Shown piece by piece: positions 45,078 to 53,900 of a stretch of 64,000 bases of DNA; within the stretch, counting starts at the first letter, position 1, and every line of letters starts with the position of its first letter. The DNA lies in contig JACKCB010000001.1 in NCBI GenBank assembly GCA_020634235.1, forward strand, positions 1,302,001 through 1,366,000, read 5' to 3'. The notes under the pieces were generated by a model. That model saw nothing but the letters and a program-made list of their open reading frames with translations, was not told where the DNA came from and did not search any database. Source of the DNA: Ardenticatenaceae bacterium (GTDB taxonomy: Bacteria; Chloroflexota; Anaerolineae; Promineifilales; Promineifilaceae). A program made the translations under genes and the position numbers.

Positions 45078-47225
45078 ATGAGCCTCGACTGGGTGACTGA
45101 CGAAGAAAGCTACAGCCAGCCACCCCCAACGCCGCCCGCGCCCCGGCCGGGGCGCGGGCGGCGTTGGGGGTGGGCCGCGCTGCTCCTGCTGCTCCTCCTG
45201 GCCGGCGGCCTCATCTACCGGCAGCAGTGGCGGCAGGTGCAGGCCCAGGAAGCCAGCCTCAAAGCCGAACTCATCGCCAGCTACCAACTGCGCCAGCAAG
45301 CCATCCAAACCCAAGACGCCGAACTCTTCGCCCTCACCCTGGCCAACCAGGACCCCGCCTGGCAAGTCGCCCAAAAGCGGCTGTTTACCCTGGGGCTGCT
45401 CACCGGCCGGGACACCTTCAACCTGGCCCCCTTACCCAACGACCCGGCCGGGGAAATCCAAGTCCAGCTCACCCCCGACTGGCAGGCCGCCGAACTGCGC
45501 GCCGAGCAGCACTACACCACCCCCGGCCGCCAGGGCCAGCCCCAAATCGTGCGCCTGGCACAGACCACCCTCTACCAACGCCACGGGCAGCGCTGGCTCC
45601 AAACCCCACCCAACGCCCTCTTCTGGGGCGAAACCCAAACCGTGCGCGGCACCCAGGTCGACGTCACCTTCCCCGCCCGCGACGCCACGACCGTGCGCCA
45701 GTTGCAAACCGACCTCGAGGCCGCCGTCGCCGCCCTGTGCGCCGGCGGCACCACCCCCCAGCCCTGCCCGGCCGGGCTGCGCCTCACCCTACACTTCGAC
45801 ACCGACCCCAACCTGCTGGCCGACCTGGCCGGCCAGGCCACCCCCCTCTTCCGCGGCCAGAGCTACCTGCTGCCCACCCCCACCCTCGTCGGCCAACCGC
45901 TGGATGACATCGCCTACCAGGCCCTTTTCCAGGGCTACACCCGGCCCATCCTGGACGACCTGCGCAACAGCCTCAGCCCGCCCATCCCCCTCCCCACCCA
46001 GGACATCGTCGCCCTCTGCTTCCCCGCAGACGGCTTCGCCCCACAGCTCGCCCACTACAGCCCGGCCGGGGAAAGCTGGACCAACGAACTGCCCGGCCGC
46101 GCCTTTCGCTACCTGCTGCCCCGGCCGGGTGGCGACGGCATCGTCCTGCAAGAGGACCTACGCGGCCGGGATGCCAGCGACTTGCGCCTGCTGCTGTGGC
46201 AGCCCGGCCGGGAAACCCTTCTCTTTGATGGCCTCAACAACCAGCGCCTGGCCCGGCCCGTCGCCTGGGGCAGCCCGCCGGCCAACCCCCACCTCATCAT
46301 CCAGGGCACCACCACCCGCGCCGTGGCCCAACGCAACTGGCTAGACCTGAACGACTGCCACAGCGACGGCTGCCGGCTGGTTCCCCTGCCTGCCTACGCC
46401 ATCTGGTCCAACGACGGCCAACAAACCATCCTCTCCCAGGACGGGCAAATGTGGCGCGGCAGCGCCAACGGCGAACCGCTGGCCCGGCTGGGCGCCGGCT
46501 TCAGCCCCTTCTGGCTGGATGCGCAGACCTATGGCTACACTCGTTACACTGCCCCGGCCGGGGTGCCCATCGCCGAGATTGTGCTGGCCACCGCCGGCCA
46601 GGATCAGCCCCATACCCTCCTGCGCGCCACCGATCTGCCGGACGCAGCCGGCACCCCGTTCATCGACTACGTGACCGCGAACCCGGCCCGGCCGGGAACC
46701 CTGCTGGCCGCCGGCCCCATCCTGGGCAGCTCACCCGGCCGCTACAACATCTACCAGATCACGTTAGATGAGAATCTAATTAGCAGCAACCCGGCCGGGG
46801 CGGTCCAACAAGTCACCCTGGCCGCCAGCCTGCCCGACGCCCTGCGCGGCCACCCGGCCCTGCTCACCCCCACCGGCTACCCTCCCTTCGACATCTCGCC
46901 CGATGGGCGCTGGCTGCTGGCCACCATGCTGCACAACCCGGCCGGGGAAGCCACCGCCTACGTTGCCACCGACCCGGCCGGGTGGACCTTCTTCCTGCAC
47001 GACCTGGACCAGGGCGCGACCCACCAGTTCACCGCCGGTTACCCCCTCTACCCCGGCCAATACCCCTACTACGACTGGTCGGCCGACGGGCGCTGGCTGC
47101 TCATTGGCGACGACGGCTACCTGCGCCTGGTCGCCCCCGCCTACGACTACCAGCGGCTGCTGCCCCATCCCTACGCCAACTGCCTCTTCACCGCCTGGCT
47201 CAATCCGCCCGCCCCACCCCGATAG
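45078..47225 (+). CDS. Membrane-anchored protein with extracytoplasmic beta-propeller-like C-terminus
   Basis: The 715-residue protein has a Pro/Arg-rich cytoplasmic tail (residues 11-32), one TM helix (about 33-45, AALLLLLLLAGGLIY) and a large extracellular part. Residues about 50-190 contain a helical segment and a cystatin/NTF2-like region (ELFALTLANQDPAWQVAQKRLFTLG). The C-terminal half repeats short WD40/PD40-like blades, such as FDISPDGRWLLATM and YYDWSADGRWLLIGDDGYLRLV. I do not recognise a full-length family. The tail is encoded by a perfect 54-bp palindrome, 42 bases after the start codon. Twelve CCCGGCCGGG copies lie in this gene, among the densest here. The ATG at 45078 is favoured because the upstream frame overlaps two other genes. 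Confidence 0.75.
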   Translation: MSLDWVTDEESYSQPPPTPPAPRPGRGRRWGWAALLLLLLLAGGLIYRQQWRQVQAQEASLKAELIASYQLRQQAIQTQDAELFALTLANQDPAWQVAQKRLFTLGLLTGRDTFNLAPLPNDPAGEIQVQLTPDWQAAELRAEQHYTTPGRQGQPQIVRLAQTTLYQRHGQRWLQTPPNALFWGETQTVRGTQVDVTFPARDATTVRQLQTDLEAAVAALCAGGTTPQPCPAGLRLTLHFDTDPNLLADLAGQATPLFRGQSYLLPTPTLVGQPLDDIAYQALFQGYTRPILDDLRNSLSPPIPLPTQDIVALCFPADGFAPQLAHYSPAGESWTNELPGRAFRYLLPRPGGDGIVLQEDLRGRDASDLRLLLWQPGRETLLFDGLNNQRLARPVAWGSPPANPHLIIQGTTTRAVAQRNWLDLNDCHSDGCRLVPLPAYAIWSNDGQQTILSQDGQMWRGSANGEPLARLGAGFSPFWLDAQTYGYTRYTAPAGVPIAEIVLATAGQDQPHTLLRATDLPDAAGTPFIDYVTANPARPGTLLAAGPILGSSPGRYNIYQITLDENLISSNPAGAVQQVTLAASLPDALRGHPALLTPTGYPPFDISPDGRWLLATMLHNPAGEATAYVATDPAGWTFFLHDLDQGATHQFTAGYPLYPGQYPYYDWSADGRWLLIGDDGYLRLVAPAYDYQRLLPHPYANCLFTAWLNPPAPPR
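45120..45173. repeat. Perfect 54-bp palindrome inside a coding sequence
   Basis: The two 27-bp arms (45120-45146 and 45147-45173) are exact reverse complements with no spacer. The centre is CCCCGGCCGGGG, an expanded copy of the dispersed 10-mer. It lies near the 5' end of the 45078-47225 gene and would give a very stable GC-rich mRNA hairpin or DNA cruciform. Confidence 0.92.
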
Positions 47226-47241
47226 GGCGTCGATCGCTGAT

Positions 47242-47270
47242 TTGTCGCCGGCCAGACCATTCACTATACT
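47242..47270 (+). promoter_or_regulatory. Putative sigma-70 promoter of the choice-of-anchor-B genes
   Basis: TTGTCG (47242-47247), a 17-bp spacer and TATACT (47265-47270) lie 93 bp before the first start codon, which has a GAGGAGA ribosome-binding site. Confidence 0.6.
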
Positions 47271-47362
47271 TCTCCCCTACCGTTTGCTATCAAGTCACTG
47301 GCGCTGCATGGGCCGCCTAACCCACCGCCAACCCAGTCTGAAAAATCCGAGGAGAACTCAAT

Positions 47363-48736
47363 ATGATGGTTCGTGTGAAAAAGCATTGGCTCTTGCTGGC
47401 CGCGTTTGTGGCGGTTATGGCCGGCCTGTTGTTAGCCACCCGGCCGGGACTGGCCCAAACCGGTGAGCGCGCTGCCGTCCCCTGTGTCGATGGGCTGGCC
47501 GATATCTACCCCTGCCACAACGTCGACATCCTGGCCCACTTGTCACTCAGCGAAATCGGCGCCGTCGACGAAACAATCAAAGGCAACGACCATTGGGGCT
47601 GGACCGATCCCGATACCAACCGGGAATACGTCATCTTTGGCCTCACCGACAGCACCTCCTTCATCGACATCACCGACCACCAGAACCCCATCTACCTGGG
47701 CAACCTCCCCGGCCGGGATGGCATCTCCACCTGGCGCGACATCAAAGTCTACCAAAACTACGCCTACATCGTCTCCGACATCCCCACCCAGGCCGGCATG
47801 CAAGTCTTCGACCTGACCCAACTGCGCAACGTCATCAATCCCCCCGTCACCTTCAGCGAAACCAACCACTACGACGGCTTTGGCCCCGGCCACAACCTCT
47901 GGATCAACGAAGCAACCGGCTACCTCTACGCCTTCCGCAGCGACAGTTGCAACGCCGCCATCCACATGGTCGACCTGCAAGACCCCGCCAACCCCACCTT
48001 CGCCGGCTGCTTCGACGAAGGCGACGCCCCCCTGTCCGATGCCGAATGCGTCATCTACAGCGGCCCCGACGCCGACTACACCGGCCAGGAAATCTGCTTC
48101 ACCGGCAGCGATGACAACGTCAGCATCGGCAACGTCACCGACAAAACCAACCCCTACCTCATCAGCCACTTCACCTATCCCGGCATCGCCCGCGCCCACC
48201 AGGGCGCCCTCACCGCCGACCAACGCTACTGGCTGCTCAGCGACACCATGGACGAGAACAACTTCGGCCACAACACCCGCACCTACGCCTTCGACGTCGC
48301 CGACCTGGACGCCCCCATCTTCCTGGGCTACTACGAACACGCCACCACCGCCCGCGACCACAACGTCTACATCGTCGGCAGCTACGCCTACGAAACCAAC
48401 TGGCGCGCCGGCCTGCGCATCCTGGACATCAGCAGCCTGCCCAGCACCAACTTCACCGAGGTCGCCTACTTCGACGTCGACCCCACCAGCGACTCCATCG
48501 CCATGACCGGCTCCTGGAGCAACTACCCCTGGTGGAGCGATGGCGCGGTAACCGTCAGCGACACAGAGCAGGGTCTCTTCATCCTGCAGCCACAGCTTGC
48601 GCCTACCGACGTCTCGCTCATTGGCCTGGATGGGACGGCAGCCACCCCGGCCGGGACCTGGATCGCCGCCCTCCTGACCATCACCTTATTCGCGGGTGCC
48701 GCAGTCTGGTACCTGCGCCACCGCAAACACACCTGA
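47363..48736 (+). CDS. Choice-of-anchor B family secreted protein (LVIVD-type propeller) with C-terminal TM anchor
   Basis: The 457-residue protein starts with an N-terminal signal peptide (residues 1-32, KKHWLLLAAFVAVMAGLLLATRPGLAQ). A choice-of-anchor-B domain follows: PCVDGLADIYPCHNVDILAHLSL, GNDHWGWTDPDTNREYVIFGL, ISTWRDIKVYQNYAYIVSD, GFGPGHNLWINE, CFTGSDDNVSIGNV and a HQGALTADQRYWLLSDTMDENNFGHNTRTY block. Four Cys in conserved pairs probably form disulfides. A C-terminal hydrophobic helix (about 433-450) and RHRKHT end form a membrane or sorting-type anchor. These proteins are surface exposed and of unknown function; a sensor or adhesin role is inferred. A homologous gene follows 33 bp later. 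Confidence 0.87.
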   Translation: MMVRVKKHWLLLAAFVAVMAGLLLATRPGLAQTGERAAVPCVDGLADIYPCHNVDILAHLSLSEIGAVDETIKGNDHWGWTDPDTNREYVIFGLTDSTSFIDITDHQNPIYLGNLPGRDGISTWRDIKVYQNYAYIVSDIPTQAGMQVFDLTQLRNVINPPVTFSETNHYDGFGPGHNLWINEATGYLYAFRSDSCNAAIHMVDLQDPANPTFAGCFDEGDAPLSDAECVIYSGPDADYTGQEICFTGSDDNVSIGNVTDKTNPYLISHFTYPGIARAHQGALTADQRYWLLSDTMDENNFGHNTRTYAFDVADLDAPIFLGYYEHATTARDHNVYIVGSYAYETNWRAGLRILDISSLPSTNFTEVAYFDVDPTSDSIAMTGSWSNYPWWSDGAVTVSDTEQGLFILQPQLAPTDVSLIGLDGTAATPAGTWIAALLTITLFAGAAVWYLRHRKHT

Positions 48737-48769
48737 GCTGGCCCCAACAACAACCTTGAGGAAGAAAGC

Positions 48770-50764
48770 ATGAAAATCCACGCCCGTATACTTCGTCTGT
48801 CCCCCCGCCGCTGGCCACTGCTGCTGGCCATCCTGCTGCTCACCTCCCTCCTGGGCAGCCACCAATCCCAATTATCCGCCCAAGAGATTGAGAAGGTCGA
48901 CATGACCGGCTGGACCACCACCATGCGCTCCCTCTACGCCGACCAGGAACCAGCCCAGCGCCTGGCCCCCCTCAGCGCCGTCCCCTGCGTCGCCGGCTTC
49001 GCCGGCACCTACCCCTGTGACAACGTCGACTTGCTCGCCTTCATGCCGCTTTCCACCTTCGCCGCCACCGGCGGCAACGACAACTGGGGCTGGACCGACC
49101 CCCTCACCGGCAAAGAATACGCCCTCATGGGCCTCAACAACGGCACCGCCTTCGTCGACATCAGCGACCCGGTCAACCCCCTCTACCTGGGCAAACTACC
49201 CACGCACACCTCCTCCTCCACCTGGCGCGACATCAAAGTCTACAACAACTACGCCTTCATCGTCAGCGAAGCCAGCGCCCACGGCATGCAAGTCTTCGAC
49301 CTGACCGAACTGCGTAACGTCCCCGTCCCCCCCGTCACCTTCAGCGAAACCGCCCACTTCTCCGGCTTTGGCAGCGCTCACAACGTAGTCATCAACGAAG
49401 ACAGCGGCTACGCCTACGGTGTGGGTGCCAGCACCTGCGCTGGCGGCCTGCACATGGTCAACATCCAAAACCCCACCAACCCCGTCGATGCCGGCTGCTT
49501 CAGCGCCGACGGCTACACCCACGACGCCCAATGCGTCAACTACACCGGCCCCGACCCCGACCACCAGGGGCAGGAAATCTGCTTCAACTCCAATGAAGAC
49601 ACCGTCACCATCGTCAACGTGACCAACAAGGCCAACCCGCAGCAGATCTCGCGCACCGGCTACGCCGGCAGCGCCTACACCCACCAGGGCTGGCTCACCG
49701 AAGACCAGCACTACTTCATCTTCGACGACGAACTGGACGAAAGCTACTTCGGCCACAACACCCGCACCCGCGTGCTAGACGTCACCAACCTGGACCAGCC
49801 GGTGCTGGTTGGCTACACCGACTCCCCGGCCGGGGCCATCGACCACAACCAGTACACCCACAACGGCTTTGGCTACCAGGCCAACTATCGCGCCGGGCTG
49901 CGCATTGTCGATCTGGCCGATGTAGCCAACGCCAACCTGCCCGAAATCGGCTACTTCGACATCTACCCGGCCAATAACAACGCCAACTTCAACGGCGCCT
50001 GGAACGTCTTCCCCTATTTCGACAGCGGCGTGGTCATCATCAGCGGCATCGAGCAGGGGCTGTTCATCGTCCAACCCCACCTGCCCAACCCCGACTACGC
50101 CGCCAGCCTGTCCGACAGCACCCTGGACGGCACGCCGGGCAGCAGCGTGGTACATACCCTGGAACTCAGCAACCTGGGCACGCAAAATGACAGCTACACC
50201 CTGGCCGTCGACAAGAACCTGTGGCCCACCTCGCTGCTCACCAGTTCGCCAGTCAGCGTCCCGGCCGGGTCATCCGTCACAATCCAGGTCCAGGTAGACA
50301 TCCCGGCCGGGGCCATCCTCAACCAAAACGACGACTTCACCCTCAGCGCCACCTCCCAGGGCAGCCCTGGCCTCACCGCCAGCGGCCAGGGGCACACCAA
50401 CGTCAGCGGCACGGCCGGCATCAACACCTCCGGCAACAGCAGCGGCAGCGGCCTGCTGGGCCAGGTCGTCACCCACACCATCACCGTCACCAACACCGGC
50501 AGCGTCAACGACACCTTCACCCTCAGCCTGGGCAGCTTTACCTGGCCCACCAGCCTCGCCACCACCACCACCGGCCTGCTGGCCCCCGGCGCCAGCACCA
50601 CCTTTGCCGTCTACGTCACCGTTGGCAGCGGCCCCAGCGACAGCGTCGCCCTCCACCTCACCTCCACCTTCGACCCCAACCTCAGCAGCACCCTAAATGT
50701 GCTCACCCTCTCCGACGGCCCAGGCATGTATTATGTATACTTGCCGGTCAACAGCAAGCCATAA
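48770..50764 (+). CDS. Choice-of-anchor B family secreted protein with C-terminal NEW3/CARDB-like repeats
   Basis: The 664-residue paralogue of the preceding gene has a signal peptide (about residues 1-41), the same anchor-B domain (VPCVAGFAGTYPCDNVDLLAFMPL, NDNWGWTDPLTGKEYALMGL, STWRDIKVYNNYAFIVSE, HQGWLTEDQHYFIFDDELDESYFGHNTRTR) over about residues 65-440, then two beta-sandwich NEW3/CARDB-like repeats (TPGSSVVHTLELSNLGTQNDSYTLAV; GQVVTHTITVTNTGSVNDTFTLSL) in place of the C-terminal TM anchor. It ends MYYVYLPVNSKP, a Tyr-Leu-Pro tail of the kind I associate with secreted Chloroflexota proteins; its role in sorting is not established. The same NEW3-like repeats occur in the giant protein downstream. 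Confidence 0.87.
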   Translation: MKIHARILRLSPRRWPLLLAILLLTSLLGSHQSQLSAQEIEKVDMTGWTTTMRSLYADQEPAQRLAPLSAVPCVAGFAGTYPCDNVDLLAFMPLSTFAATGGNDNWGWTDPLTGKEYALMGLNNGTAFVDISDPVNPLYLGKLPTHTSSSTWRDIKVYNNYAFIVSEASAHGMQVFDLTELRNVPVPPVTFSETAHFSGFGSAHNVVINEDSGYAYGVGASTCAGGLHMVNIQNPTNPVDAGCFSADGYTHDAQCVNYTGPDPDHQGQEICFNSNEDTVTIVNVTNKANPQQISRTGYAGSAYTHQGWLTEDQHYFIFDDELDESYFGHNTRTRVLDVTNLDQPVLVGYTDSPAGAIDHNQYTHNGFGYQANYRAGLRIVDLADVANANLPEIGYFDIYPANNNANFNGAWNVFPYFDSGVVIISGIEQGLFIVQPHLPNPDYAASLSDSTLDGTPGSSVVHTLELSNLGTQNDSYTLAVDKNLWPTSLLTSSPVSVPAGSSVTIQVQVDIPAGAILNQNDDFTLSATSQGSPGLTASGQGHTNVSGTAGINTSGNSSGSGLLGQVVTHTITVTNTGSVNDTFTLSLGSFTWPTSLATTTTGLLAPGASTTFAVYVTVGSGPSDSVALHLTSTFDPNLSSTLNVLTLSDGPGMYYVYLPVNSKP

Positions 50765-50793
50765 CCACCCACCCCACAAACCCATTTCCCACC

Positions 50794-50840
50794 GCCCCCG
50801 GCCGGGGCAGCCCAGCGCTCCCCGGCCGGGGGCTTTCTAT
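50794..50840 (+). terminator. Rho-independent terminator built from two CCCGGCCGGG copies
   Basis: Arms of 14 nt (50794-50807 and 50820-50833) pair perfectly around a 12-nt loop, followed by TTTCTAT. Each arm is itself palindromic and contains an exact dispersed 10-mer. It follows the second choice-of-anchor-B gene by 30 bp. Confidence 0.7.
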
Positions 50841-50855
50841 TCCCCCGACCACAAC

Positions 50856-50905
50856 TGTAAACTACTTTACACCCATTGTGGCCATCTTGTAGACCCCGGC
50901 CGGGT
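50856..50905 (+). promoter_or_regulatory. Conserved intergenic element A (copy 2), upstream of the giant surface gene
   Basis: TGTAA-N6-TTACA (50856-50871) is followed by CCCATTGTGGCCATCTTG, then TAGACC and a CCCGGCCGGG copy. Order, spacing and most bases match copy 1 at 24586-24637 (minus strand). The element ends 90 bp before the start codon of the giant gene. The TTTACA box and TGTAGA 16 bp later suggest a promoter with an operator overlapping the -35 region. Confidence 0.65.
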
Positions 50906-50995
50906 ACACTCCCCCACTGTGGCTCTCTTCACGCATATGTCGGCCCTGCCCAATACCTGTTTAACCCATCGTCCAAACTCTAGGAAGGAAAGCTG

Positions 50996-53900
50996 ATGAT
51001 TCGTCTTCAAAAACTCGCCTCGATCCTGGTTAGCTTCAGCATGCTGCTGCAACTGTTCGCCCTGCCGTTCACCCCGGCCGGGACCAACACCGCCCTGGCC
51101 GCCCCGGCCGGGCCACTAGCAACTCCCTTCCTCCCCAACATCCCCACCCCCGTTGCCCCCCAAACCACCGAACCCGACGTCCTCGCCCAGCCCCTCACCA
51201 TCGCCCGCGCCCAATCCACCTACCAGGCCACAGGCACCGCGGTCGTCACCTACACCCTGCGCAACACCTTGCCACCCACCATCCGCCCCGCCGCCGAACC
51301 CGGCGCCACCATCACCGACACCGTCGCCGCCATCAGCGCAACCGACTTCGCCGCCGACCCCAACAACCTGCGCGGCACACAGCTCACCCTCCAACTCACC
51401 AACGCCCAAACCCAATTCCTGGCCGCCTCCCAACCCGCCGACCAAAACGGCAGCAACCTCACCTTCAACCTCGGCGACATCCCCCCCCTCAGCGCCGCCA
51501 GCCTCGTCCTCACCCTCACCATCCCCTCCTCAGCCGCCGACTTCGTCGACCTGGACGCCGGCGCAGCCGCCTATAGCAGTTGGCGTGGCGTTGGCATCAC
51601 CACCGCCACCAGCCCCATCCGCCTCGCCCCCGACGGCTTCGCCCAATGGCTCGTCTGCACCCCCGATGCCAACTGCAACGACAGCTACGTCAACCGCAAA
51701 GCGGCCGAACTAGGCCATGACCCCCTGGCCATCTTCGAATTTGTCCGCAGCCTCGGCTACGAAAGCTACCAGGGCAGCCTCCGCGGCGCGCGCGGCACCC
51801 TCTGGAGCGAGGCCGGCAACGGCATCGACCAGGCCAGCCTGCTCATCGCCCTGCTGCGCGCCAGCGGCGTACCCGCCGCCTACCGCCTGGGCACCCTCAA
51901 CCAGGCCAACGCCCAAACCCTCATCACCAGCATGTTCCCGGCCGTCACCGCCCCCAGCGGCCTCATCCTTCCCGGCACAAGCACCGCCGACCCCGCCAAC
52001 GACCCGCAGCTACTGGCCGAAGCACAATCCCACGCCTGGGTCGAGGCTTATCTGCCCGGCAGCAGTTGGACCGCCCTCGATCCCGCCTTCCCCGCCGCCC
52101 AACCCGGCAATGTTTTTGGCACGCCCAGCGGCGGCCAGATCGCCGAACTGCCAGACAATCTACGCCACAAAGTCAGCGCCAGCCTGGTCGTAGAAAAATA
52201 CGCCGCCTTCCCCGTCAACGGCACAAATCTATACACCATCAATCCGCTCAACGCCACCTTCAACACCGTCGAACTGGCCGGCGAACCCCTCGTCTTCGCC
52301 CACCTGGTAGAGAGCAACTTCCAGGGTGGCCTGACCTTTACCTCAGCCCAACACACCTACACGCCCTATTTTGTCTTTGGCGAAGCAGAAACACTCTACG
52401 AAGGCGAACCATTTATCGAACTCATCAGCAACTTCCCCTTCGGCCAGGACATGGTCGTCGCCGAATGGCTCGACTTCACCCTCTCCGGCCCCGGCCGGGT
52501 CGATGAAACCTACCGCCGCGAACTATTCGACGACATCGGCTTCGCCGCCCGTGCCGGCGGCGGGCTGGTCGGCGAACTCAACCGCGACGAAACCGCCCGT
52601 CTCAGCCTCATGTCCTCCTGGACAACCCTGGTCGCCGCCTACCACGTGCCCCCGGAAGCCATCAACGACGCCTACCAGGAAATGGTCACCCTCTCCCTGC
52701 AAGGCATCGCCGCCAGGGAAGCCGTCGCCGACCTGCAAGACACCGACAATCCCACCCCCGAACAGACCGCAATCGCCCAGGCCGCCGTCCTCACCTTTGG
52801 CAAAGTAGCCCGCCTGGGGCAGCGTCTCCACCTCCTCCAATTTGCCGCCGCCTCCGACCAGGCCCACGGCTACGCCGCCGACGCCTTCCTGGTCAAAGCC
52901 TACGCCGATTCGCCACGCCTCTTCACCGTCGGCTGGGAGCGCAACGACCAGGAACAAACCGAAAGCATCACCTTCGACCTGCTGCGCAACAAAGTCCGAG
53001 CCGTCACCTACCCCGGCCAATCCGAAATCGGTTCAGAAGCATTCCTCTTCTGGCGCGCCCTGCTAGACATGGGCGTAGAGCACGAAGTGCTGGCCCAGAT
53101 TTCGCCCGCCCCCCTGGTTAGCGTTGGCGCAGTCTTCGACGCCGCCATCGCTGCCGATATCCCCCTGGATCGCTTCACCTACGGCACGCTGGACGAACTG
53201 GCCGCCCTCCCCATCTCTGACCAGGCCAAAGCCCGCATCGCCGCGGCCCTCACTGAAAATCCCAACCAATACGTCATCGTCCCGGTACAAATGATCACCC
53301 TGCCCGGCGCAACCGAACCAACCATCGGTTGGCTGCAAATCGACAACGACACGCTGGAAGTTATCGACACCATGGAAAACGGCCAGCACTTCGTGGCCGG
53401 TGACTATGCCGTTCTGGCCGAGTTTTCAAAGAAAGCCGGCAGTCTCATAGGTGGTTTCACCGCCGGCTTCTTCAGCCACACCATGGGCTTCTGGATCGGC
53501 TTCTTCGGCCAGATGCCTCTAGACGGCCAGGATATCGGCGCGGTAATCGCCGCCTCCAAAGCCTCGGCCGCCGCATGGGGCCATCGGGCGGAGAAGGCCT
53601 GCGTCAAAAAGTCAGATAAGAAATGGTGCGCGCGCGGTGTGACCTACGGCAACGCCCTCGGCGCGGCCATCATAGGTCAGGCCGACCCGCCGCTGCAAGA
53701 AACCCTCTTTGTGCTGCCCCTGGACCAACCGCAAACCACGGCCCAGGCGGCCATCACCCTCACCCAACCCGCCACCCTCATTGGCCAGACTGTAGCCGCC
53801 AACGTCGCCACCGGCGCGGTCGGCCTCAGCGGCACGGCCACCCATGACTGGACCACCACCGGGCAAAACAACTTCACCTTCGACAACCTCAGCGTGAATT

